The position numbers were made by a program, and so were the translations under genes. Source: Alkalihalobacillus sp. LMS39 (GTDB lineage: Bacteria > Bacillota > Bacilli > Bacillales > Bacillaceae_F). From it: DNA of 64,000 bases. Positions within the stretch are counted from its first letter, which is position 1. The number at the start of each line of letters is the position of its first letter. Of the stretch, positions 36,626-45,213 are shown in pieces. A model generated the notes under the pieces. The model worked only from the letters and a program-made list of their open reading frames with translations. It was not told where the DNA came from and made no database searches. Location: positions 2,108,001 through 2,172,000 of the forward strand of contig NZ_CP093300.1 in NCBI RefSeq assembly GCF_022812285.1, read 5' to 3'.

Positions 36626-38011
36626 ATGCAACGAAGAATTGTGATTGCGGGGACAAATAGCGGAGTCGGGAAAACAACGCTGACATTAGGGTTAATGTCA
36701 GCACTCCGTCAGCGTGGCTTGGTCGTTCAAGGATTTAAGTGTGGTCCAGATTATATTGACCCTAGCTATCATACTGCTGTAACAGGTCGACATTCCCGTA
36801 ATGTTGATAGCTGGATGTTAGAGCATGATGTAGTGAAAGAAGTGTTTTCATCTGCTTCCCAAGGCGCGGATATTGCGATAATTGAAGGAGTTATGGGGGT
36901 TTATGATGGAAAAAGTCCAGAGAGTAATACAGGAAGTACGGCTGAAATCAGTCAACTTCTGGAGTCTCCCGTTCTTTTAATTGTCAATATTAGTAGTATG
37001 GCAAGAAGTGCTGCAGCCATTGTGAAAGGGTTTCAGATGCTTGATGAGTCCATTACAATTGCAGGTGTCATCGTAAACCAAGCGGGAAGTAAAGGTCATT
37101 ATGAACTTTGTAAAAAAGCGATTGAAAAAGAATGCGGTGTGAAAGTGCTTGGGTACTTATTAAAAGGAGATACACCAAAGATTCCTTCTCGTCATTTAGG
37201 GTTAATTCCAGCAATTGAAAGAGGAGAATTAGATGGTCTGTTTACAGAGCTAGGAGAAAAAATCGCTGAACGAATTGACCTTGATGCTGTTGTTCATATT
37301 TCAGAACAAGCGCAAGAAATCAAATACGATCCGGTGTTATTTTCTGACGAGTTAGTAAAACCAACAGTGAAAATTGCAGTTGCCCATGATGCTGCCTTTA
37401 ATTTTTATTATGAAGAAAATTTGCATTTGTTGCGACAAGCAGGAGCAGAGTTAGTTTATTTTAGTCCTCTTGCAGGTGAAACATTACCTAAGCAAGTGGA
37501 TGGATTGTACATCGGTGGAGGATTCCCTGAAGAGTTTGCTAAAGAACTTTCTGAACATACAGAATTACAAGATGACATTCGAGCCGTTGCGCGTGAGCTC
37601 CCTATTTTTGCGGAATGTGGCGGATATATGTATTTAACTGAGCGCATTATTACAACTGATGGTCAATGTTATCCAATGGTCGGGGTTATTCAAGGAGAAG
37701 TCACAATGCAATCAAAGCTTGCAGCTTTAGGATATCGGGAAGTCACGTCACTTCAAGACAATATTATTTTGCAGTCTGGCGAAAAAGCAAGAGGACATGA
37801 GTTTCATTACTCGACATTTGCTTGTGCAAATGACAACAAGCAAAAGGCGTATCATGTGAAAGCTCTTCGGAAAGATGGAGAAGAAGGGTACTCCTCAGAA
37901 AATATTGTTGCAGGATATACTCATCTTCATTTTGGGTCAAACCGAAATATTGCAAAAAGGTTCGTTCGTGCTTGTGAAACATATCAGCAAAAGAGAGGAA
38001 GCAAAGGATGA
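36626..38011 (+). CDS. cbiA: Cobyrinate a,c-diamide synthase CbiA
   Basis: 461 aa. N-terminal P-loop-like ATP site (VIAGTNSGVGKTTLTLGL), GFKCGPDYIDPSYH, and a C-terminal class I glutamine amidotransferase domain with the nucleophile Cys in FAECGGYMYL and GHEFHYS. Amidates cobyrinate at a and c. GGAGGGG precedes ATG 36626. Confidence 0.94.
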   Translation: MQRRIVIAGTNSGVGKTTLTLGLMSALRQRGLVVQGFKCGPDYIDPSYHTAVTGRHSRNVDSWMLEHDVVKEVFSSASQGADIAIIEGVMGVYDGKSPESNTGSTAEISQLLESPVLLIVNISSMARSAAAIVKGFQMLDESITIAGVIVNQAGSKGHYELCKKAIEKECGVKVLGYLLKGDTPKIPSRHLGLIPAIERGELDGLFTELGEKIAERIDLDAVVHISEQAQEIKYDPVLFSDELVKPTVKIAVAHDAAFNFYYEENLHLLRQAGAELVYFSPLAGETLPKQVDGLYIGGGFPEEFAKELSEHTELQDDIRAVARELPIFAECGGYMYLTERIITTDGQCYPMVGVIQGEVTMQSKLAALGYREVTSLQDNIILQSGEKARGHEFHYSTFACANDNKQKAYHVKALRKDGEEGYSSENIVAGYTHLHFGSNRNIAKRFVRACETYQQKRGSKG

Positions 38012-39054
38012 GAAAGCTAGATGAAATCATTCAAGCGATCGAACCGTTAAACAAATCGGTGATGGAAAAAGTCGCTAATCATATTGACAACTTGACGAAG
38101 CCAGTCGGTTCATTAGGAAAAATCGAGCAATTAGCAATTCAATTAAGTGGGATAACGGAAGAAGAAAAGCCAAACGTCTCAAATCCTGCTGTTATTGTTG
38201 CTGCTGGTGACCATGGCATCGTAGCAGAAGGTGTTTCGGCTTATCCCCAGGAAGTAACACAGCTCATGCTGGCTAACTTTATAAAAGGAAAAGCTGCGAT
38301 TAATGTTTTTGCCAATCAAATCGGTGCTTCGGTGTATGTTGTTGATGTCGGTGTAAAAGGTCCGGTTGATATCCAAACGGTCATGCAGTGCAAAGTGAAA
38401 AATGGAACAAATAATTTTTTACATGAAGCTGCAATGACAGAAGAAGAAGCCCTTGAAGCAATCCAAGTAGGGATAGATGTCGCTGAAACTTTAATTAAAA
38501 ATGGTCATAAGCTTTTGATTACTGGTGAAATGGGCATTGGAAATACGACTGCGAGTAGTGCTGTTTTTGCAGCGCTTACAAATGAGAAAATAGAAGATGT
38601 CGTTGGGGTTGGAACAGGTTTAACAGCTGATGCGTTACATCATAAAGTCAATGTCATCAAACAATCACTCGAAAATCGAAAACCAACTTCATCTAATCCG
38701 CTTGATGTGTTACATAAAGTAGGTGGGTTAGAAATTGCAGCATTAACAGGGGTCATATTAGCAGGAGCAAAAAAACGAGTTCCTGTTTTAATCGATGGAT
38801 TTATCTCTTCAGTTGCCGCTCTTGTTGCGACAAGTTTTTGTCCAGTTATCCATGATTATTTGATAATAAGCCATCAATCTGCTGAACGAGGTCATTATCT
38901 GTTACTGCAACAATTAAAACAAGAACCGCTACTTTCATTAGGGTTGCGTTTAGGAGAAGGTACGGGAGCCGCTCTTGCTTATCCACTGTTACTTGCGGCG
39001 ACAAAGATCGTATCGGAAATGGCAACATTTGAAGAGATGGGAATACAAAAATAA
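38008..39054 (+). CDS. cobT: Nicotinate-nucleotide--dimethylbenzimidazole phosphoribosyltransferase CobT
   Basis: 348 aa: LTKPVGSLGKIEQLAIQL, VAAGDHGIVAEGVSAYPQ, GEMGIGNTTASSAV and RLGEGTGAALAYPLL are hallmark CobT motifs. Activates the lower-ligand base. The start overlaps the cbiA stop by 4 nt. It ends the cobalamin operon as I read it; no intrinsic terminator follows before the next promoter. Confidence 0.94.
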   Translation: MRKLDEIIQAIEPLNKSVMEKVANHIDNLTKPVGSLGKIEQLAIQLSGITEEEKPNVSNPAVIVAAGDHGIVAEGVSAYPQEVTQLMLANFIKGKAAINVFANQIGASVYVVDVGVKGPVDIQTVMQCKVKNGTNNFLHEAAMTEEEALEAIQVGIDVAETLIKNGHKLLITGEMGIGNTTASSAVFAALTNEKIEDVVGVGTGLTADALHHKVNVIKQSLENRKPTSSNPLDVLHKVGGLEIAALTGVILAGAKKRVPVLIDGFISSVAALVATSFCPVIHDYLIISHQSAERGHYLLLQQLKQEPLLSLGLRLGEGTGAALAYPLLLAATKIVSEMATFEEMGIQK

Positions 39055-39072
39055 AAACGTTTTGAAAAAAGG

Positions 39073-39101
39073 GTGACAAGTTTCTACTAAAATTATATAA
39101 T
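39073..39101 (+). promoter_or_regulatory. Sigma-A promoter of the Zur-controlled transporter operon
   Basis: GTGACA (39073-39078), 17 bp, TATAAT (39096-39101). The predicted start near 39108 falls inside the Zur operator. Confidence 0.7.
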
Positions 39102-39103
39102 CT

Positions 39104-39124
39104 AAATCGTAATAATTACGATTT
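39104..39124. promoter_or_regulatory. Zur operator
   Basis: A perfect 10-1-10 inverted repeat with core TCGTAATAATTACGA, which equals the Bacillus Zur consensus TCGTAATnATTACGA. A Fur box would read TGATAATnATTATCA. It begins 2 bp after the -10 element, so bound Zur would block transcription when zinc is sufficient. Confidence 0.85.
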
Positions 39125-39143
39125 ATTAAAAGGTGAAAAGGTT

Positions 39144-40220
39144 ATGAATCAGACAGGACCAATTAAAAATCGAATCTCGTTTTCATTGTTGCTACTTGTT
39201 TTAATGATTTTATTGCTTTTGTCTATGACGTTTGCAGTTATGATTGGCCCGGTGTCTATTCACCCTCTTACGGTTTGGCAAATTCCACTTTCAAAGCTTT
39301 CAATTTTTGAAACTGCATTTGCCCAAGACTGGACAAGGGCGCAAGAACAAATCATATGGGAAATTCGATTTCCTCGGGTAATTTTAGGTGTGTTAGTCGG
39401 AGCAGGATTAGCTGTTGTGGGAGTTACAATACAAGCTCTTGTCCGCAATCCTTTGGCAGAGCCGTTTATTCTCGGGATCTCTTCAGGTGCATCTGTAGGA
39501 GCAACGATGGTCATCGTGTTTGGAGCGTTTTCCATCTTTGGTTCATATGCGGTTTCGTTAGCTGCTTTTTTGGGAGCATTACTATCTGTTTTCTTCGTTT
39601 TTTTCTTAGCTCAAGTTCAAGGAAGAATTTCAACGGTTCGCTTACTATTAGCAGGGATTGCGATTTCTATGATGTTAAGTGCATTAACGAATTATATCGT
39701 TATCTCGGCACCACGAGCTGAAGGAATTCGAGATGCGATGTTTTGGATGATGGGTAGTCTAGCAGCTGCTAAATGGAGTCAACTGTTCATTCCGACAGTT
39801 ACGGTGATCGTGGGACTAGCTATCCTTCTTTGTTTATCAAGACCATTAAATTTATTACTTTTAGGAGAAGAAGCTGCATCTCATTTAGGGTTGAACAGTA
39901 ATGTATTTAAAAAAATTCTTATCGTACTAACCGCATTATTAACAGGTGTATTAGTAGCGTTAAGTGGTGCGATTGGTTTTGTCGGTTTAATGATTCCTCA
40001 CATTGTCCGGTTATTAGTTGGGTCTGATCATCGTCGTGTACTCCCTGTTAGTGCGTTACTAGGTGCAATTTTTTTACTTTGGGCTGATGTTGTTGCAAGA
40101 ACGATAGTTGCGCCACAAGAACTACCTATTGGGATTGTTACGGCCATTTGTGGAGGTCCATTTTTTATTTGGCTATTACGAAGAAGCAATTATTCTTTTG
40201 GTGGAGGTGGTTCAAAGTGA
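39144..40220 (+). CDS. FecCD/BtuC-type ABC permease
   Basis: 358-aa membrane protein with about ten spans. Family signatures include WEIRFPRVILGVLVGAGLAVVG split around VGA, QALVRNPLAEPFILGISSGAS and GFVGLMIPHIVRLLVGSDHR. This class imports siderophores, haem, corrinoids and other metal chelates. AAAAGGTGAAAAGG precedes the ATG. First gene behind the Zur box; the ATPase gene overlaps its stop. Confidence 0.92.
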   Translation: MNQTGPIKNRISFSLLLLVLMILLLLSMTFAVMIGPVSIHPLTVWQIPLSKLSIFETAFAQDWTRAQEQIIWEIRFPRVILGVLVGAGLAVVGVTIQALVRNPLAEPFILGISSGASVGATMVIVFGAFSIFGSYAVSLAAFLGALLSVFFVFFLAQVQGRISTVRLLLAGIAISMMLSALTNYIVISAPRAEGIRDAMFWMMGSLAAAKWSQLFIPTVTVIVGLAILLCLSRPLNLLLLGEEAASHLGLNSNVFKKILIVLTALLTGVLVALSGAIGFVGLMIPHIVRLLVGSDHRRVLPVSALLGAIFLLWADVVARTIVAPQELPIGIVTAICGGPFFIWLLRRSNYSFGGGGSK

Positions 40221-41038
40221 CATTAAAAGCGTCCAATGTAGCAGTGCAAATAGAGAAAACGATGATTATTCAAAATCTATCTCTTCATTTACATGAAGGA
40301 GAATTTATCGGATTAATTGGTCCAAATGGAAGTGGAAAATCTACCTTTTTAAAAACATTATATCGGTCATACTTTCCATTGCAAGGGACAGTGACCCTTT
40401 ATAATAAAGAGTTACCTTCATACTCTTTTCGTGCGTTTGCGAAAGAGGTGGCTGTAGTAACACAGGAAAGTAGTGTCCCGTTTGACTTTAGTGTACTTGA
40501 AATCGTGTTAATGGGCCGTCATCCACACCAACGCTTTTTTTCAAAAGAAGAAAAGAAGGATTATGATGCGGCATATGAAGCTCTTGCCTCTGTTGATTTA
40601 ACTGATTATGCCGAGCGAAGTTTTTCATCTTTATCTGGTGGAGAGAAACAGCGCGTTTTGATTGCAAGAGCGCTAGCGCAACAAACGAATATATTGCTTT
40701 TAGACGAACCGACGAATCATCTAGATATCCATCATCAATTGCAATTGTTAAATACAGTGAAAAACAGTGGCTTAACTGTTGTTTGTGCGATGCATGACCT
40801 TAATTTAGCGGCAGCGTATTGTGATCGGATCATCGTAATCAACAAAGGGGAAATGGTCTTTGAAGGAACGCCGAATGAAGTCATAACTGAACAGATGTTA
40901 AAAGAAGTGTTTGAAGTAGATACCGTTGTTATTCGCCACCCACAAACAGGAAAGAAACAAATTTTATTTACTCCAGAAGATGAACTCCAGTCTTTGGTCG
41001 TACCAATGGAACGAAAACGAGAACGGAGTGGGTTGTAA
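40217..41038 (+). CDS. ABC transporter ATPase (FecE/BtuD type)
   Basis: 273 aa with Walker A (GPNGSGKST), signature LSGGEKQRVLIARAL, Walker B LLLDEPTNHLD and the switch His in CAMHDLN. The true start is GTG 40217, after GGAGGTGG (40203-40210) and overlapping the permease stop by 4 nt; the upstream in-frame stretch is the permease read in another frame. Confidence 0.93.
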   Translation: MTLKASNVAVQIEKTMIIQNLSLHLHEGEFIGLIGPNGSGKSTFLKTLYRSYFPLQGTVTLYNKELPSYSFRAFAKEVAVVTQESSVPFDFSVLEIVLMGRHPHQRFFSKEEKKDYDAAYEALASVDLTDYAERSFSSLSGGEKQRVLIARALAQQTNILLLDEPTNHLDIHHQLQLLNTVKNSGLTVVCAMHDLNLAAAYCDRIIVINKGEMVFEGTPNEVITEQMLKEVFEVDTVVIRHPQTGKKQILFTPEDELQSLVVPMERKRERSGL

Positions 41039-42085
41039 ATGAGTGTGTATACTTGTTCTTTTTGCCAATTTACGTATGATGAGTGGCATGGTGATAGTAA
41101 AAATGGCATTCCAAAACAAACGCAATTTTCAGCGCTATCTGGTAGCTTATGCTCCCGTTGTGGTATGCAAGGAGAACGTCATCAAAGACAACCGGTAACT
41201 TCGTATAAAGGTGAAGAAGCAAAAACATTTGATCTGTTTGCTGGGAAAGCTGGAATTTCATTTTATATGGAATGGCTGCACTCATCTAAAGATCCGGTTA
41301 CTTTATTAGAGCTTGGATCGGGAACAGGAAGAATGACGGTCCCCTTTTTACAAAAAGGGATTCACGTTCAACCCATCGATGTTAGCCATGAAATGAATGA
41401 AATCGCAAAGAAAAAACTTGAACGCCTCGACCTACCAATTACGATTATCGAAGAAGATATTCTTTCACTTCAGCTAGAGGACACGTATTCTCATATTCTA
41501 CTTGCGGATGGATTTCTTCAACATTTTCTAACGATAGAAGAGCAAAAAAAATTGTTAGCCTTTGTTTATTCTCATGTAAAGCAAGGCGGCCAAATAGCGC
41601 TTGATATTATAGTTCCGCCAAATACAAAGTGGAAAACGGTAAAGAAGAAGCGAATGACAAATAAAAAAACAGTTATGCAAACAATAGAAGGAGAAGCCAC
41701 ATTTAGTAAACAACTAATGGTGTGTGCGACTATGATTACGAGTGTAGTCGACGGTTATATTGACACTACTTATCATGTAGAAAGAGAATATAGTCTACTT
41801 ACGCCAAGAGAAGTCGTTTATTTACTTGAAATCGTCGGCTTTGACATCATAAACATGACGGAAAACTATAAAGCACAACCATGGGAAACTGTTGTACCAG
41901 CTTCATTACAAAAACAAAAGCCTGATTTGCCCATAGATCAAACATTAGTAGAACAAGATCAAGATTCGAATCTACATCCTTATGTTGAAAATGTTTGGTC
42001 AACTGGCCATTACATATATCAAGAGGAAGAACAAAGAGAATGGACAACGGTCACAATTTTCGCAAAAAAGAAAGAGGAGAGATAA
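41039..42085 (+). CDS. Rubredoxin-domain / class I SAM methyltransferase fusion
   Basis: 348 aa. Residues 1-45 form a rubredoxin-like metal site: Cys6-x2-Cys9 ... Cys38-x2-Cys41 with NGIPKQTQFSAL between, close to the spacing of true rubredoxins (6, 9, 39, 42). Residues about 75-345 are a Rossmann methyltransferase with motif I LLELGSGTGRMTVPFL and ILLADGFLQHF. The rubredoxin site could hold Fe or Zn. It lies directly between the transporter ATPase and the binding protein, so it likely acts on the imported compound or its chelator. Substrate unknown. Confidence 0.8.
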   Translation: MSVYTCSFCQFTYDEWHGDSKNGIPKQTQFSALSGSLCSRCGMQGERHQRQPVTSYKGEEAKTFDLFAGKAGISFYMEWLHSSKDPVTLLELGSGTGRMTVPFLQKGIHVQPIDVSHEMNEIAKKKLERLDLPITIIEEDILSLQLEDTYSHILLADGFLQHFLTIEEQKKLLAFVYSHVKQGGQIALDIIVPPNTKWKTVKKKRMTNKKTVMQTIEGEATFSKQLMVCATMITSVVDGYIDTTYHVEREYSLLTPREVVYLLEIVGFDIINMTENYKAQPWETVVPASLQKQKPDLPIDQTLVEQDQDSNLHPYVENVWSTGHYIYQEEEQREWTTVTIFAKKKEER

Positions 42086-42088
42086 AAG

Positions 42089-43066
42089 ATGAAAAAAATC
42101 GTATTTTTATTAAGTTTACTCATATGGATAACGGCTGGTTGTGGGCAAGAGACAACAGGAGAAGAAGGGAACCAAGAAAAACAAGAAGCAAACGAATCAT
42201 ATGGTGTTGTTGAAATTGAAAATAATGGGCGGACTTTACAATTTGATGAAATTCCAAAGCGTGCTGTTACATTAAATCAACATGTAACAGAAATCATGTT
42301 AGCATTAGGGTTAGAGGATCATATGGTTGGTACAGCTTTTATCGATGATGAGATTTTAGAAGAGTATAAAACTGCATATGAGAGTATCCCGGTGATTGCA
42401 GACCAGTATCCAAGCCAAGAAGTGTTTTTAGAGCAAGAACCAGATTTTGCCTATGCGGGTTGGGCTAGTGCGTTTCGCGAAGATAATATTGGAACAGTGG
42501 AGCAATTAGAGGAGTTTGGCATTCATGCGTACCTTCATGAATCATCGACTATCATCGGTCCAACAGTTGAGGATATTTATACAGATATCCGAAACATCGG
42601 AAAAATTTTTAAAGTTGAAGATCGTGCTGAAGCATTAATTGAAGAGATGGAAGCGAGAATCGAAAAGAAAAAAGAAGAGATTCCACAAGGCGCTGTTGGA
42701 AAGCAAGTGTTCATTTATGATAACGGAGAAGCGGCCCCTTTTACGTCAGCTCGAAACTTTTTAAATGAACTTATTTCTTTAACAGGGGCTGAAAATGCGT
42801 TTGCTGATATCGATAAAAACTGGGCGGAAGTTAGTTGGGAAGAAGTAGTTGAGCGAAATCCTGATCTTATTGTCATAATTGATTACGGTGAAACAACAAT
42901 AGAAGAGAAGAAGAATATTTTACTTAATCATCCTGCTCTTACCGATGTTCCTGCTGTGAAAAATGAACATTTTATTGTCATCCCACTCTCGTCTGCAGCA
43001 GAAGGTGTTCGTATTCCAGATGCCTTTGAATTACTAGTGGATGGGCTCATTGAAAATGGATTTTAA
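42089..43066 (+). CDS. Periplasmic-binding lipoprotein (FepB/BtuF class)
   Basis: 325-aa lipoprotein with signal peptide and lipobox ITAGC (Cys18). The mature part is a class III binding protein: GRTLQFDEIPKRAVTLNQHV split at P, TEIMLALGLEDHMVGTAF, and DLIVIIDYGE; the central long helix is rich in Glu/Lys. It would deliver the ligand to the FecCD-type permease. AGAGGAGAG precedes the ATG. Confidence 0.9.
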   Translation: MKKIVFLLSLLIWITAGCGQETTGEEGNQEKQEANESYGVVEIENNGRTLQFDEIPKRAVTLNQHVTEIMLALGLEDHMVGTAFIDDEILEEYKTAYESIPVIADQYPSQEVFLEQEPDFAYAGWASAFREDNIGTVEQLEEFGIHAYLHESSTIIGPTVEDIYTDIRNIGKIFKVEDRAEALIEEMEARIEKKKEEIPQGAVGKQVFIYDNGEAAPFTSARNFLNELISLTGAENAFADIDKNWAEVSWEEVVERNPDLIVIIDYGETTIEEKKNILLNHPALTDVPAVKNEHFIVIPLSSAAEGVRIPDAFELLVDGLIENGF

Positions 43067-43080
43067 TGCTGAGGTGCCAC

Positions 43081-43926
43081 ATGAAAATTGATGTAAACGA
43101 CAAAGTTGATTTTGTTCATTTATGGCAAGAGGGGATGAAAGGGTGGAATGGGCAAATGCCAGAACGAATGGTTAATGACGAGTTAGAAGATTCGTTTTGG
43201 AAAGAAGTTGTTATGAGAAAATCACTAGACCCGAAAATGGACGAGCATGTCATTCCACTTTTTACAAAATTAAAAACTCATATAAAGTCATCTGATCATG
43301 TGTTAGAAATTGGTCCTGGATGGGGAAATTATACTTTTTCATTGTTGCCAGACGTGAATACTTTAACATGCATTGATAGTTCAAGTCATATTGTCGAATA
43401 TTTACAACAAGTTAAAAATGAAAAAAAAGGGACTCAGTTAGAACTTATCCATCACAAGTGGGAGGAATGGGACAAGACAGAAAAATATGATGTAGTTTTC
43501 GGAATAAATTGTTTTTACCGTATGTATCATATTAAAACGGCATTACAAAAGATGAATGAAACAGCCCGTCGCCTAGCGATTATTGGAATGACAACAGGCC
43601 CGATGAGACCGCATTATCTTGAATTATTACAAACAACGAATCTTGCTATTAATATACCGAGAAGAGATTATATTCACTTACTAAATATTTTATATGAATT
43701 AGGAATATATGCACAATGTGAGACCGTTGAGCTTCAACGTACGTTCACATATCATTCCTATGAAGAGTTAATTAAAGCAAATACGATAAAAATAAGAGAA
43801 GAAAAGTATGATCGAAGGCTGGTCGAAAAAGTGATTGAAAAATATTCTTATTATCAAGACGGAAAATATTATTATCCTCATCAATTTCATGGTGTTTTAT
43901 TGCATTGGCAACCGAAAAATCAATAA
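43081..43926 (+). CDS. Class I SAM-dependent methyltransferase
   Basis: 281 aa. Motif I is VLEIGPGWGNYTFSLL (about residue 80); VVFGINCFYRMYHIKTAL follows. It has an N-terminal helical cap (VDFVHLWQEGMKGWNGQMPE). Start ATG 43081 follows GAGGTG; an in-frame ATG at 43066 overlaps the binding-protein stop. Different subfamily from the rubredoxin-methyltransferase upstream. It appears to be the last gene of the Zur-controlled unit; substrate unknown. Confidence 0.8.
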   Translation: MKIDVNDKVDFVHLWQEGMKGWNGQMPERMVNDELEDSFWKEVVMRKSLDPKMDEHVIPLFTKLKTHIKSSDHVLEIGPGWGNYTFSLLPDVNTLTCIDSSSHIVEYLQQVKNEKKGTQLELIHHKWEEWDKTEKYDVVFGINCFYRMYHIKTALQKMNETARRLAIIGMTTGPMRPHYLELLQTTNLAINIPRRDYIHLLNILYELGIYAQCETVELQRTFTYHSYEELIKANTIKIREEKYDRRLVEKVIEKYSYYQDGKYYYPHQFHGVLLHWQPKNQ

Positions 43927-43996
43927 GTGTTGTTCATTGATTCCTAATTGAAATCATATTACACTAGCAACATGACCAGTAGAAAGAGGGATATCG

Positions 43997-44332
43997 TTGA
44001 AACCGATTAGGATAGTAATTGGCATTGGTGTTTTTGTACTCCTCCTTAGTAGTTTTCTCATTCAAACGACACCAAAGGCTCCTATGAATACAAGAATGAT
44101 TGTTGACCATACGTATGGGGTTTACATTGCACCTCCTTGTTTTAATGATGCGGAAGTAACGAATTATTTAGAAGAAACGACATTGGGACGAGCGATTGAA
44201 ACAGGATATGAACCTGAATCTATTTGTACGGAAAATTCGTTAACCGCCGAAAATCAGCCTTGGATATACAATATGTTTGAAAAAATTGGGTTTATTCAAG
44301 GGAAATGGGACCGTGATGGCGAATGGAAATAA
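43997..44332 (+). CDS. Small secreted or membrane-anchored protein
   Basis: 111 aa from TTG 43997, 6 nt after AAAGAGGG. An N-terminal hydrophobic segment (residues 4-22) is a signal peptide or anchor. The extracellular part has two cysteines (APPCFND and ESICTEN) that could form a disulfide. I do not recognise a family. Its 70-nt distance from the methyltransferase without a terminator leaves co-transcription open. A terminator follows. Confidence 0.65.
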   Translation: MKPIRIVIGIGVFVLLLSSFLIQTTPKAPMNTRMIVDHTYGVYIAPPCFNDAEVTNYLEETTLGRAIETGYEPESICTENSLTAENQPWIYNMFEKIGFIQGKWDRDGEWK

Positions 44333-44346
44333 GAGAATAGTTGACG

Positions 44347-44377
44347 AGGTACTCGATTTTGAGTACCTTTTCTTTTT
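44347..44377 (+). terminator. Terminator
   Basis: AGGTACTC / GAGTACCT (44347-44354 / 44361-44368) followed by TTTCTTTTT. Confidence 0.8.
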
Positions 44378-44442
44378 ACATCCTCGGTCATGTTATCTTG
44401 TTAAGACTTGGACAAACTACTAAGAAATCAAGGAGGGAGTTC

Positions 44443-45162
44443 ATGGGACACTATTTTAGCTATGGTTCTCAACCATTTCCGTTTGACATGTTTTCGATGA
44501 GTCATCTCGTTGTATTGCTCCTTTTTCTTACTTTATTAGTAGGGCTTTACTTGGGCCGTCCTAGGATGAAACAAAAGGGAAAGACGCTTATTAGGTATAT
44601 TCTAATTGTAATTTTAATTAGTTGTGAAGTTTCATTTCATTTATGGTTTATTCTACATGATCAGTGGACAGTTAGAGGAAATTTACCATTGCAATTATGT
44701 AGTATTTCCATTTATTTATGTACATTTATGTTACTTACAAGAAACCACTCGTTATCAGAAGTGACGTTTTTTTTCGGTATCGGTGGTGCGATTCAAGCGA
44801 TGATTACACCAGAATTGTTTTATGGGTTTCCGCATTATCGATTTTTTCATTTTTTTATTGCACATATGGCTATATTGTATGCTTGCTTTTATATGATTTG
44901 GTATGAGCGTCTTCATCTCACGTTTCAGTCTGTCATCAAAGCGTGGGTGTCGTTAAACGTTATTGCTATTTTTGTCTTTTTTGTTAATCACTTAACAGGC
45001 AGTAATTATATGTTTCTTGCTAGAAAGCCGACAAATCCGACAATCATTGATTGGTTAGGACCGTATCCATGGTATATACTTTCATTAGAATTGTTAGCAT
45101 TCCTTATTTTTACAATCGTATATTTCATTTTTGGAAAAAATCGTCTAAAGCTGAAACGATAG
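44443..45162 (+). CDS. TIGR02206 / YwaF-type membrane protein
   Basis: 239-aa protein with about seven membrane spans. MSHLVVLLLFLTLLVGLYLG, the NLPLQLCSISIYLC segment, PHYRFFHFFIAHMAILYA and a conserved GSNYMFL identify the YwaF family of unknown function. AGGAGGGAG at 44431 fixes ATG 44443; the longer reading frame begins in the preceding terminator. Confidence 0.85.
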   Translation: MGHYFSYGSQPFPFDMFSMSHLVVLLLFLTLLVGLYLGRPRMKQKGKTLIRYILIVILISCEVSFHLWFILHDQWTVRGNLPLQLCSISIYLCTFMLLTRNHSLSEVTFFFGIGGAIQAMITPELFYGFPHYRFFHFFIAHMAILYACFYMIWYERLHLTFQSVIKAWVSLNVIAIFVFFVNHLTGSNYMFLARKPTNPTIIDWLGPYPWYILSLELLAFLIFTIVYFIFGKNRLKLKR

Positions 45163-45213
45163 TGAGAACATGATAAACTATAACAAGGAATTCTGATAAA
45201 GGGGGATTAAGTT

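Noticed and set aside
39104-39124. Fur or PerR box
   Set aside because: The arms read TCGTAAT/ATTACGA, matching Zur and not the TGATAAT/TTATAAT arms of Fur or PerR.
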